From Cystobacter fuscus (lineage in GTDB: Bacteria; Myxococcota; Myxococcia; Myxococcales; Myxococcaceae), in assembly GCF_002305875.1 (NCBI RefSeq), contig NZ_CP022098.1, forward strand, positions 7,254,001 through 7,318,000: 64,000 nucleotides of DNA. The letters are read 5' to 3'. The translations under genes and the position numbers were made by a program. Shown here piece after piece: positions 7,802 to 16,243 of the stretch. The stretch's first letter is position 1, and each line of letters begins with the position of its first letter. Under the pieces are notes generated by a model. The model did no database searches, was not told the origin of the DNA, and was given only the letters and a program-made list of their open reading frames with translations.

Positions 7802-8130
7802 GAGGTGTCCTTCCGCGTGTGACAGGGGACCGCCATGGTGCTGAACCGCGCGAGAATCACAATCACCCGGGCGAGAAGGCGTGCAGTAGCACGCAGGCCA
7901 TGGGCCAGGAGGACCAGGCAGTGACCTCTGCCCAACGACCCGTGCGTGTCTTCGTCAACGGTTGGCCGCTCCCCCCCACACCGCACCTGCTTTGATGCTG
8001 GGGATGAGCATGAGGTTCACCCCGCGCGTTGGTGAACGGGCTCGGGGGCGCCGGGGCTGGCGCCCCGCGGTCTTCTTGGGGAGGCTGCGGGACACGTCGT
8101 GCTCAGTCGTGCTCATTCCTGGAGGAATCC
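7802..8130. other. Divergent intergenic region
   Basis: About 330 bp between the SnoaL-like gene (minus) and the tagged surface protein (plus). No gene, repeat or clear promoter hexamer pair is visible. Short frames here lack Shine-Dalgarno sequences. Confidence 0.5.
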
Positions 8131-8856
8131 GTGTTCCCTCGTGCCCTCGGCGGCGGCCTGGCCGCCAGTCTCGTCCTTCTCCCGCTCGCCGCCTGGAGCC
8201 AACAGACGGACACCTCGCCACCTCGTCCGGGGACCGTCCTGGATGGAATCGGCATCGACAAGGACGAGCAGGACTACGCCGGCATCCTCCAGAGCGACTG
8301 GGGCCAGCCGCCTGGCTTCTCCGATCCCGAGTCGAGCATCATTGGCTATTCACTCGCCGTCGGTACCCGGCCGTGTGGCACCGAGGTGCGCGGGTTCGAA
8401 CCCGTCGGGCTGGTTCTGTCGTACACCCTGTATGATCTCAACCTCCTCCCCGGACAGCGCTACTACGTCACCATTCGCGCGACCAACGGCGCGGGACTGG
8501 CCACCCATGTGTCCTCGGACGGTGTCCTCATCCTTCCCAACACGGGCGGAGCATCCACCCCGCTTCCCGGCGGGGAGTGCACCCCGGGAGGCACCAACCC
8601 CACCCCCGACGCGGGGTCCGATGGCGGTGCTCCGGACACTCCGCCCGACGCGGGTACGCCTCCCGACGCGGGCACGCCTCCCGACGCGGGCACTCCCGAT
8701 GACGGCGGCGCGCTGGAGGCCCCCCTGGGTTGGGGCTGCGCCACGGGCGGCCCCGGGGGATTCGCGATGATGGCCCTGTCGGCGCTCGGGCTCGTCATCC
8801 GCCTCCGACCAGGGGGTGGGACACGTGTGGGCCGAAGCGGTACAGAGGGGAGATGA
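8131..8856 (+). CDS. Exported surface protein with FN3-like domain, Pro-Asp-Ala-Gly linker and degenerate MYXO-CTERM-like tail
   Basis: 241 residues from a GTG at 8131 with GGAGG six bases upstream. An earlier in-frame start at 8029 would place ~34 charged residues before the signal. After a signal peptide (LAASLVLLPLAAWSQQ), residues ~30-145 look like one fibronectin-III-type beta-sandwich (GIGIDKDEQDYAG, then LPGQRYYVTIRATNGAGL). A linker repeats PPDAGT. The end, GWGCATGGPGGFAMMALSAL then LGLVIRLRPGG, resembles a MYXO-CTERM sorting tag (Gly-Cys motif, span, Arg) but continues ~13 residues past the Arg cluster. The stop overlaps the nitrilase start as ATGA. Confidence 0.78.
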   Translation: MFPRALGGGLAASLVLLPLAAWSQQTDTSPPRPGTVLDGIGIDKDEQDYAGILQSDWGQPPGFSDPESSIIGYSLAVGTRPCGTEVRGFEPVGLVLSYTLYDLNLLPGQRYYVTIRATNGAGLATHVSSDGVLILPNTGGASTPLPGGECTPGGTNPTPDAGSDGGAPDTPPDAGTPPDAGTPPDAGTPDDGGALEAPLGWGCATGGPGGFAMMALSALGLVIRLRPGGGTRVGRSGTEGR

Positions 8857-9851
8857 CGACGACTCCTCCCCGATTCAAGGCCGCGGCCGTGCAGGCCGCT
8901 CCCGCGTTCCTCGACCTCGACGCCGGTGTGGACAAGGCCGAGCGCCTCATCGCCGAGGCCGCCAGCCAGGGTGCCTCGCTCATCGCCTTCCCGGAGACGT
9001 GGCTGCCCGGCTATCCGTTCTGGATCTGGCTCGGCGCGCCCGCGTGGGGCATGCGCTTCGTGCAGCGCTACTTCGACCAATCGCTCACGGTGGAGGGCCC
9101 ACACATGGTGCGGCTGCGCGAGGTGGCCCGACGGCACGGCATCCACGTGGTGATGGGCTACAGCGAGCGCTCCGGATCCAGCCTCTACATGGGCCAGGCC
9201 CTCATCGGCCCGGAGGGCGGGCTCATCGCCGCGCGGCGCAAGCTCAAGCCCACGCACGCCGAGCGCACGGTGTTCGGCGAGGGCGATGGTGGGGACCTGA
9301 AGGTGCACGCCACGGCGCTCGGCCGGTTGGGGGCGCTCAACTGCTGGGAACATGTCCAGCCGCTGGTGAAGCAGGCGATGTTCACCCAGGGCGAGCAGCT
9401 CCACGTGGGCTCCTGGCCCAGCTTCTCGCTGTACCGCGACATGGCGTACGCGCTCGGCCCCGAGGTGAACCTCGCCGCCAGCCGGATGTACGCGGTGGAG
9501 GGCAGTTGCTTCGTCATCGGCTCGTGCGCCACGGTCTCCGAGGAGATGACGGCGCTGCTGTGCGATTCACCGGACCGGGCGAAGATGCTGCTGCCCGGAG
9601 GCGGCTTCTCGATGATCTACGGCCCGGATGGCCGGCCCCTGGCACAGCCGCTGGATGAGCGCGCCGAGGGGCTCGTGTACGCGGACATCGACCTGGGGCT
9701 CATCCCGCTCGCCAAGGCCGTGGCCGACCCGGTGGGGCACTACTCGCGTCCGGACGTGCTGCGGCTGATGTTCAACGACACCCCCCGCCGGATCATGGAG
9801 CGCTTCGACGGGCGCTTCGACGCGGAGCCGAACCAGGCCGGCAAACCCTGA
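8853..9851 (+). CDS. Nitrilase (carbon-nitrogen hydrolase)
   Basis: 332 residues from ATG 8853 (GAGGGGAG upstream), overlapping the previous stop by 4 bp. The catalytic triad is visible at expected spacing: Glu48 in AFPETWLPGYP, Lys130 in RRKLKPTHAER, and Cys164 in ALNCWEHVQPL. These motifs and the length match true nitrilases (EC 3.5.5.1), which hydrolyse nitriles to acids and ammonia, rather than amidases. The CWEH motif and the ASRMYAVEGSCFV segment are typical of the aliphatic/arylacetonitrilase group, which also includes cyanide dihydratases. Cytoplasmic; such enzymes form spiral oligomers. Coupling to a surface-protein gene is unexpected and may be accidental. Confidence 0.93.
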   Translation: MTTTPPRFKAAAVQAAPAFLDLDAGVDKAERLIAEAASQGASLIAFPETWLPGYPFWIWLGAPAWGMRFVQRYFDQSLTVEGPHMVRLREVARRHGIHVVMGYSERSGSSLYMGQALIGPEGGLIAARRKLKPTHAERTVFGEGDGGDLKVHATALGRLGALNCWEHVQPLVKQAMFTQGEQLHVGSWPSFSLYRDMAYALGPEVNLAASRMYAVEGSCFVIGSCATVSEEMTALLCDSPDRAKMLLPGGGFSMIYGPDGRPLAQPLDERAEGLVYADIDLGLIPLAKAVADPVGHYSRPDVLRLMFNDTPRRIMERFDGRFDAEPNQAGKP

Positions 9852-9956
9852 GCTCGACGAGACGGCGTCCGGTGTCCCTGGCTCACGAATACCCTGCCCT
9901 TCTGGCCCGCTGGGCGATTCCTGTTGCCGGGGCGAGATTTGGGCGGAGGTTCACTC

Positions 9957-11237
9957 ATGATTGTCGCCGTCCTGGCACTCGTCATGGCTCAGACGTCACA
10001 GCCATGTCTGGAGCGCTATCACTCCCTGCAGCCCACCTGCCCTGGACTCGCGAGCTGCCCCTCGAATGAGCAGGAAGCCTGTGCCCGCCTGAGCAGCACC
10101 TTCGCGGTGGATGAATCGCGCCTCGGGATCAGCCTCCAGGAGGACGAGGCCGTCGAGGTCATCCATCCCGAGGCGATCCAACCGGTCCTCGGCGCGGGAA
10201 TCGCCGGCACGCCCGGCCAGATCGACGCTCCGGCCCAGGTCCAGACGGTCGGGCTCGCGGGGGCCTCGCTGGGCATCGTCGCCACCCCGTCCAGACGCGT
10301 CGCGCTCCTCTCCTTCTCGGTCAACCCGTTCGCCATCTCGAGCGAAGGCCGACGCTCCTTCGTGCGTCTCTCGCGTCTCTTCGACGTCAGCGTCGTGCTG
10401 CCCACGCCCTTCCAGGAACTGCCCCGCACCGCGTTCCTCGGCCTGCGGGCCAACCTCGACTTCGTCGGCGCCGCGGCGGCCCACGGCGCGTTCGAGACCC
10501 TGTCGGCCACGCTGCTCCAGGCCTGGCGTCAAGTGCTCACCACGGAGGGCTGGTTTCGCGAGGACTTGAGACACGCGCTCGACACGCTCACTCCCGCGCA
10601 GCGCGCACGGTGTCTCGACGCCCTCTTCGCGATTCCCGTCACGCTCGATGGGCTCGCCACCTGCTCCCCAGAGCTTCCCGCCCGCCTCCTGGCCGCGGCG
10701 TCCGCGAAAGCCCCGTACCAGAAGGCCCTCGACGGCTTCCAGGACGCGGTCGACACCTCCCATGGTGGACTCAACGTGCAGTTGGATGTTCCCGCGACCC
10801 GGTCCAGCACCGTGCCCCTTCGAGCGGCGCTCCTGGGCGCCGGGACGTATGGCTTCGCCAGGGACGCGCGCGCCCCGTGGCGGATCGACGTCCTGGCATC
10901 GCTCGGCCCGGACTGCCTGCTCCAGGCCGACAACAGTGCCCTGGGCGTGTCCCTGGCCGCCGCGCTGGCCGTGAAGGCACGACTCGCGCGAGGCCTGCCG
11001 AGACTGCATTCGAGCATCGGGTTGAGGGGCCATCTCGGCCAGGACTCACAGGCGGAGGTCCTCAGCCTCGCGAGTCAGCCTGGCAATTACCTCCAAGCCC
11101 AGTGGGGTGCCAGCCTCCCTCTCGGGCGGAGCGGGGTGACCGTGTCCGGTGGCGTGAACTGGACCCTCGTCGGAAGGAAGTCCGGACAGGTGGCGTTCAC
11201 CACGAACCTCCTCTACTCGCTGCCGAGCGGGGAGTGA
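9957..11237 (+). CDS. Exported hypothetical protein
   Basis: 426 residues from the ATG at 9957 (GGAGG seven bases upstream). A TTG at 9924 would give an unneeded extension. A short signal MIVAVLALVMAQ is followed by a Cys-containing N-terminal segment (CLERYHSLQPTCPGLASC). The remainder alternates beta-rich stretches (VALLSFSVNPFAIS, then FVRLSRLFDVSVVLPTPF) with a helical insert. It ends with strands of alternating polarity (LQAQWGASLPLG, GVTVSGGVNWTLVG, VAFTTNLLYSLP), which suggests an outer-membrane or periplasmic beta-structure. No family was recognised. It precedes the putative peptidase gene by 84 bp on the same strand, so a functional link is possible. Confidence 0.72.
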   Translation: MIVAVLALVMAQTSQPCLERYHSLQPTCPGLASCPSNEQEACARLSSTFAVDESRLGISLQEDEAVEVIHPEAIQPVLGAGIAGTPGQIDAPAQVQTVGLAGASLGIVATPSRRVALLSFSVNPFAISSEGRRSFVRLSRLFDVSVVLPTPFQELPRTAFLGLRANLDFVGAAAAHGAFETLSATLLQAWRQVLTTEGWFREDLRHALDTLTPAQRARCLDALFAIPVTLDGLATCSPELPARLLAAASAKAPYQKALDGFQDAVDTSHGGLNVQLDVPATRSSTVPLRAALLGAGTYGFARDARAPWRIDVLASLGPDCLLQADNSALGVSLAAALAVKARLARGLPRLHSSIGLRGHLGQDSQAEVLSLASQPGNYLQAQWGASLPLGRSGVTVSGGVNWTLVGRKSGQVAFTTNLLYSLPSGE

Positions 11238-11321
11238 GGCTTCAAACCCATACGGAGTTCCGCCCCGCGTTGAAGGGACGAGCCTCCAAGGGGAAGGCCC
11301 ACCACGAGGAGCGTCCTGGAC

Positions 11322-12800
11322 ATGCCGCAACGTCCCTCCCTGTCGGAACCACTCCGGGAAACACTCGAGCTCCTGCTCGCCAGGGCCGATGATCACCAGC
11401 CCAGTCTGCCCTCCGGGCTCGATCCGGCGTCCGTTCAGAGCGCCCCCCGGCCCGAGCGGTTGCCACGACGGGCGGATGTGCCCCTGCTCGACAGGCCCGA
11501 CGCGGACCCCAACGCACTGCCCGAGCAGCGATGGGGTGTGATCGCGCCCGAAGGGGCCGAGGGCGACCAGTTGCTGCGAGCCATTGCCCCGCTGGTGGAG
11601 TACCGGGCGCGACAACAGGGCGCGGAGGTGAAGATCTACCGGGTGCCGCCGGACATGGACGCGGCCCAGGCGGTCACCTGGAGGGAACAGGTGTATCGGG
11701 ACGAGTGTGTCCCCCCGGAGGAGCGGCCCAGGTACCTGCTGGTGCTCGGGAGCCCGGAGCAGGTCTCCTTCGAACTCCAGCACGTGCTGGCCCAGGGAGC
11801 CTTCGTGGGACGGTTGCACTTCGCGACGCCGGAGCGAGCACCGGATCTCGCCAGCCTTGCCGCCTATGTGGACAAGGTGCTGGCCCACGAGCACTCCTCC
11901 GAGCAGGCCGAGGCCACCGACGTCCTGCTCTACACGGCCTCGGATGGCTCGAAGGCCACCGTCCAGAGCCACCAGCTCCTGATGGAGCCCTGCCGGAAGA
12001 TGGTGGAGGAGCGCTGGCTCCCCAAACAGCTCGCGAAGCGGCTCCAGCTCCTCCACGGCGAGCAAGCGGAGGCACTGCCACGCGTGGCGGGCGCGGTGCG
12101 CTCGGGGGTGTTGCTCTCGGTGTCCCATGGACTGGGGGCGCCGAGTGGAGGATGGGCTTCCGCCGAGCAGCAGCGGATGCGGCAGGGGGCGCTCTGTCTG
12201 ACACCCGAGCGGGAGCTCACCGCGGACATGGTCCGGCGGTTGCCGTTCCTCCCCGGGGGTGTGTGGTTCTGCGTGGCGTGCTTCGGGGCGGCCACTCCGC
12301 GCAAGAGCGCCTTCCATGCCTGGCTGTCGATGCTGGCGAAGCAAAGGCTCTTCCCGGGCCACCCCGAGGCCGTGCTCGACAGCCTGCCCCGGCCCGGGGA
12401 GCCTCCCTTCCTCGCCGCGCTTCCCCAGGCCCTGCTGGCCAATCCGCTCGGTCCCCTCGCCTTCGTGGGGCACAGCGATCTGGCCTGGAACTTCGGCTTC
12501 GTCAACCCGGCGAACCTCGCCGAGAGCCGCGCGTCTCGCATCCTCTCCGCGCTCGAGGTCCTGGCGAAGGGCAGCCGGGTGGGGGTCGCGCTCGATGCGC
12601 TGATGCGCTCCTTCCGGGACGTGAATGACAGCCTGATGTCCGTCTACCAGGAGCGACAGGAGGCCCTCGAGGAGGAGCGGCCGGACCCCACCGATCCCAA
12701 GCGGCTCGGCTACCTCTGGATGCTGCGCAATGACTTGAGAGGCTATCTCCTGCTGGGAGATCCGGCGGTCCGGCTCCAGTTGCGGCAAGCCATGAGGTAG
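11322..12800 (+). CDS. Putative caspase-clan (gingipain/C25- or CHAT-like) cysteine peptidase
   Basis: 492 residues, no signal peptide. The C-terminal two-thirds have the layout of clan CD peptidases: a strand ending in His (VLLSVSHGLGAPSGGW, His269), a second strand ending in Cys (GGVWFCVACFGAATP, Cys320), and near the end YLLLGDPAVRLQLR, the GDP-x-x-RL motif typical of gingipain-like C25 proteins. The N-terminal ~270 residues (RRADVPLLDRPDADPNALP, YLLVLGSPEQVSFELQ) look like an accessory alpha/beta domain. His and Cys are both present, so it may be active. The gene converges on the nSTAND-WD40/CHAT operon with a 20-bp gap, and I infer that they act together. The family assignment is from motifs only. 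Confidence 0.65.
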   Translation: MPQRPSLSEPLRETLELLLARADDHQPSLPSGLDPASVQSAPRPERLPRRADVPLLDRPDADPNALPEQRWGVIAPEGAEGDQLLRAIAPLVEYRARQQGAEVKIYRVPPDMDAAQAVTWREQVYRDECVPPEERPRYLLVLGSPEQVSFELQHVLAQGAFVGRLHFATPERAPDLASLAAYVDKVLAHEHSSEQAEATDVLLYTASDGSKATVQSHQLLMEPCRKMVEERWLPKQLAKRLQLLHGEQAEALPRVAGAVRSGVLLSVSHGLGAPSGGWASAEQQRMRQGALCLTPERELTADMVRRLPFLPGGVWFCVACFGAATPRKSAFHAWLSMLAKQRLFPGHPEAVLDSLPRPGEPPFLAALPQALLANPLGPLAFVGHSDLAWNFGFVNPANLAESRASRILSALEVLAKGSRVGVALDALMRSFRDVNDSLMSVYQERQEALEEERPDPTDPKRLGYLWMLRNDLRGYLLLGDPAVRLQLRQAMR

Positions 12801-12820
12801 GCAGGAGATCGTCGGCGCGT

Positions 12821-15800
12821 TCAGGAGGATGCGCGACCCTGGGAGCGCTCGCAATCGGCGAAGCGCCTCTGGGCCCGCGCTTTGCCCTCATCGAGGTAGG
12901 TCTCGCGCAGGTCCGGCGTCAGGCAGTCCTTGTTGTCCTGACGCAGATGTCGCTGGAGTTCAGGGATCGAGAGGAGGGTCCAGATCCTCGCGGTCTTGTC
13001 GTTGCCGGCGGTGATGAGCTGTCGGCCATCCGGGCTGAAGGCAACGCGTTGGACTGGCCCGGTGTGTCCCTGCAGAAGGAGGGGCTCGCCCTTTCCATCC
13101 ACTCGCCACACGCAAGCCGTCCCATCCTCTCCCGTGGTGGCGATGCGCTGGCCGTCTGGGCTGAAGGCGGCGGACCGGATCGACCCTTGGTGCCCCTGCA
13201 GCACGAGCGGCTCACCCGTCCCATCCGCCCGCCACACCCGCGCCGTCCCGTCAGCTCCCGAGGTGACGATGCGCTGGCCGTCCGGGCTGAAGGCAGCGGA
13301 GCTGACCTGTCCCACATGCCCTCGCAGCACGAGCGGCTCGCCCGTCCCATCCGCCCGCCACACCCGCGCTGTCCCGTCATCTCCCGAGGTGACGATGCGC
13401 TGGCCGTCCGGGCTGAAGGCAGCGGAAATGACCTGTCCCACATGCCCTCGCAGCACGAGCGGCTCGCCCGTCCCATCCGCCCGCCACACCCGCGCTGTCT
13501 CGTCAGCTCCCGAGGTGACGATGCGCTGGCCGTCCGGGCTGAAGGCAGCGGAGATAACTATTCCCGCGTGTCCCCGCAGCACGAGGGGCTCGCCCGTTCC
13601 ATCCGCCCGCCACACGCGCGCCGTGCCGTCCCACGAGGCGGTGACGATGCGCTGGCCGTCCGGGCTGAAGGCGGCGGATTGCACCCGTGCCGCGTGCTCT
13701 CGCAACACCACCGGTTCACCCGACCCGTCCGCCCGCCACACGCGCGCCGTGCCATCCCACGAGGCGGTGACGACGCGCTGCCCATCCGGGCTGAAGACGG
13801 CGGAGGTGACTGAGTCCACGTGCCGCCGGAGCACCCTCGGCTCCGTCGGGCCTTCGGCCCGCCACACGCGCGCCGTGCCATCCCACGAGGCGGTGACGAC
13901 ACGCTGCCCATCCGGGCTGAAGACAGCGGACATGATCAGCCCTTTGTGCCCTTCGAGCACTACGGGTCGGCCCGTTCCATCCGCCCACCATACGCGTGCC
14001 GTGCCGTCTCCCGAGGCGGTGGCGACGCGCTGCCCATCCGGGCTGAAGACAGCGGACTGAACCTGCGCCGCGTGCCCCTTGAGGACCACGGGCTGGCCTG
14101 ACCCATCCGCCCGCCACACCCGCGCCGTCCCATCGTAGGACGCGGTGACGACGCGCTGCCCATCCGGGCTGAAGACGGCGGAGACGACTTCTCTCGTGTG
14201 CCCCTTGAGGACCACGGGCTGGCCTGACCCATCCGCCCGCCACACCCGCGCCGTCCCATCGAAGGACGCGGTGACGATGCGCTGGCCCTCCGGGCTGAAG
14301 GCGGCGGAGACGACTTCTCTCGTGTGCCCCTTGAGGACCACGGACTGACCCGTTCCATCCGCCCGCCACACCCGCGCCGTCCCATCGAAGGACGCGGTGA
14401 CGATGCGCTGGCCCTCCGGGCTGAAGGCAGCGGAGATGACTATTCCCGCGTGTCCCCGGAGTACGAGCGGCTCGCCCGTCCCATCCGCTCGCCATACCCG
14501 CGCCGTCCCGTCGAGGGACGCGGTGACCACGAACTGCCCATCCGGGCTGAAGACGGCGGACGCGATCGGTTTGGTGTGTCCCTTCAACTCCACGGGCTGG
14601 CCCGTCCCGTCCACGCGCAACACCCGCGCCGTCCCGTCCAACGAGGCAGTGACGACAAACTGGCCATCCGGAGAGAAGGCGGCGGAGATAACCCCCGCTT
14701 GTCCCTTCAACTCCACGGGCTGGCCCGTGCCATCCGTCCGCCACACGTGGACTGTCCCCTCCGGGCTGGCGGTGACGACGTGCTGTCCATCCGGGCTGAA
14801 ACAGGCCGCGTTGAGCCCTCCTGGAGTACGGAATGTCACCTCTGGTGTGCTCCTCGCCAGGGCTCCGTGCGCGAGGGCCGCCCACCCCCGGATCCGCTCC
14901 GGCCGGCGGACTTCGAGCAGCAGCTTCATCGCCATCGCGGACTGGCCGCTCTCGAGCAACTCCCGCGACCCCGACATCAAGGACTGGTTGCGGGCCCGCT
15001 CCGTCTGCGCCAGCGCCCACAACAACAGGCCCCCCATCACCAAGGCCACCGTCAGTGCCACGACGGAGATGAGCCGCAACCGACGCCAGCGGGCCCGCTC
15101 CTGCTCGAGTTGCCGCCGTGACGCCTCGTCCCGCAGCCGCTCCCGCCGCAGCTCGAAGACCTTCCTCGCCAGCCAGTCATGACCGAGCTCGAAGTAGCGG
15201 CTGCCGTGGTGCTCTCCGGCCAGCAGCACCGCGGTGCCCTCCAGGGTGGTCAGCACCCGCTCGGCCTGTCCCGGCGGAAGCGCGGCCTGGGCCTGCCGCT
15301 CCGTCAGCAACGTCCGGCTGCCATCGCTGGCCACCAGATGCTCTTCCAGCAGCCGCCGGGCATCCGCCGCCAGGGGCCCCAGCCCTTCCAACGTCGCATC
15401 CAGGTAGCGGTGCAGGATGGGCTCGGCCGCCACCGGCCCCCGCACCACGTTCCCGGCGGCACGCTCCTCCCAGAGGGCGCGGCAGACGATCTGCGCGAAG
15501 GCGGCCTGTACCTCCGCCTCGTCCGTGTCGTCCTGTCCTGGCACCCGGACCTGAAGCATCAGCTCCCGCAGCTCGTGCGGGGGCCAGTGCTGCGCGGGAG
15601 TGCCGGAGGCCGCCAGCCTGCGCGCCACCTCCGCCATCTCACGCACCGTGAGCGGGCCGAGCCGGCAGCCGTGCTCCAGCAGCTCCGCCGCGCCGCGCAA
15701 CCGCTCCCGGAAGCGCCCCAGGTAGTCCTCGCGCAGCAGCAGCGCGAGTTGCAGTCCCCGGATGGGGCCGCGGACCAGGCGCACCAGGCCCTCGAGCAGT

Positions 15801-16243
15801 GCGTCCGTCTGTTCCGGGTCGCGTCCGGGAAGGAGGAGCTGCTCGAGCTGATCCAGGTAGAGCAACACCGGCCGGTCCGAGCGCCGCTCCGCCAGCCGCA
15901 CCGCTTCCTCGAGCGCCTCGTCCGGGCGCATCCCCGCGGGCACCGCGCCAAGCCCCAGGTCCGCGAACATCGCCTGGACGAGCCACTCGAGGGGTGAGTG
16001 GCTGGCCAGCCAGCCCTCGACGTGGACCCCGCGGAACTCATGCTTCTCCTCCAGCAGGGGAATCACTCCCGCCCGCATCAACGAGGACTTGCCCGCTCCC
16101 GAGGGTCCGAAGAGCACGAAGCAGGGCCAGGAGAGGATGCCTTGCACCAGCCTGCGCGTGGACTCCTCCCGGCCGAAGAAGCGGTTCCGCTCACTCGCGC
16201 GGTAGGGCTGGGGTCCCAGGAAGGGATTGGCAAAGCCACTCAT
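12821..16243 (-). CDS. nSTAND ATPase with membrane anchor and 15 WD40 repeats
   Basis: 1140 residues. The ATG at 16243 overlaps the upstream stop as ATGA. The N-terminus [20 protein letters not shown] is the usual lead-in of novel-STAND1 ATPases. Walker [11 protein letters not shown] has Lys52, Walker [11 protein letters not shown] has Asp131/Glu134, and the winged-helix region follows. A charged coil, then one membrane span at ~391-412 ([20 protein letters not shown]), puts the ATPase in the cytoplasm and the C-terminal part on the other side, or as a hairpin. Residues ~470-1100 are 15 WD40 repeats of 42 residues, enough for two seven-bladed propellers. STAND proteins are signal-triggered oligomerising switches. 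The WD40 part is likely the sensor and the CHAT partner the effector. Confidence 0.88.
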   Translation of the reverse strand: MSGFANPFLGPQPYRASERNRFFGREESTRRLVQGILSWPCFVLFGPSGAGKSSLMRAGVIPLLEEKHEFRGVHVEGWLASHSPLEWLVQAMFADLGLGAVPAGMRPDEALEEAVRLAERRSDRPVLLYLDQLEQLLLPGRDPEQTDALLEGLVRLVRGPIRGLQLALLLREDYLGRFRERLRGAAELLEHGCRLGPLTVREMAEVARRLAASGTPAQHWPPHELRELMLQVRVPGQDDTDEAEVQAAFAQIVCRALWEERAAGNVVRGPVAAEPILHRYLDATLEGLGPLAADARRLLEEHLVASDGSRTLLTERQAQAALPPGQAERVLTTLEGTAVLLAGEHHGSRYFELGHDWLARKVFELRRERLRDEASRRQLEQERARWRRLRLISVVALTVALVMGGLLLWALAQTERARNQSLMSGSRELLESGQSAMAMKLLLEVRRPERIRGWAALAHGALARSTPEVTFRTPGGLNAACFSPDGQHVVTASPEGTVHVWRTDGTGQPVELKGQAGVISAAFSPDGQFVVTASLDGTARVLRVDGTGQPVELKGHTKPIASAVFSPDGQFVVTASLDGTARVWRADGTGEPLVLRGHAGIVISAAFSPEGQRIVTASFDGTARVWRADGTGQSVVLKGHTREVVSAAFSPEGQRIVTASFDGTARVWRADGSGQPVVLKGHTREVVSAVFSPDGQRVVTASYDGTARVWRADGSGQPVVLKGHAAQVQSAVFSPDGQRVATASGDGTARVWWADGTGRPVVLEGHKGLIMSAVFSPDGQRVVTASWDGTARVWRAEGPTEPRVLRRHVDSVTSAVFSPDGQRVVTASWDGTARVWRADGSGEPVVLREHAARVQSAAFSPDGQRIVTASWDGTARVWRADGTGEPLVLRGHAGIVISAAFSPDGQRIVTSGADETARVWRADGTGEPLVLRGHVGQVISAAFSPDGQRIVTSGDDGTARVWRADGTGEPLVLRGHVGQVSSAAFSPDGQRIVTSGADGTARVWRADGTGEPLVLQGHQGSIRSAAFSPDGQRIATTGEDGTACVWRVDGKGEPLLLQGHTGPVQRVAFSPDGRQLITAGNDKTARIWTLLSIPELQRHLRQDNKDCLTPDLRETYLDEGKARAQRRFADCERSQGRASS
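12950..14840 (-). repeat. 126-bp tandem repeats encoding 15 WD40 blades
   Basis: Each unit encodes [15 protein letters not shown], a [11 protein letters not shown] core and a PLVLRGH end. Several neighbouring units (about 13190-13500 and 14080-14440) are almost identical in DNA, differing mainly at the few codons after the conserved His and before DGTA. The first unit (next to the membrane span) and the last unit are most diverged. This pattern indicates ongoing unit duplication and gene conversion. Confidence 0.88.

Noticed and set aside
12950-14840. Regularly spaced repeats read as a CRISPR array or satellite DNA
   Set aside because: The 126-bp period is exactly 42 codons and encodes WD40 blades with conserved residues.
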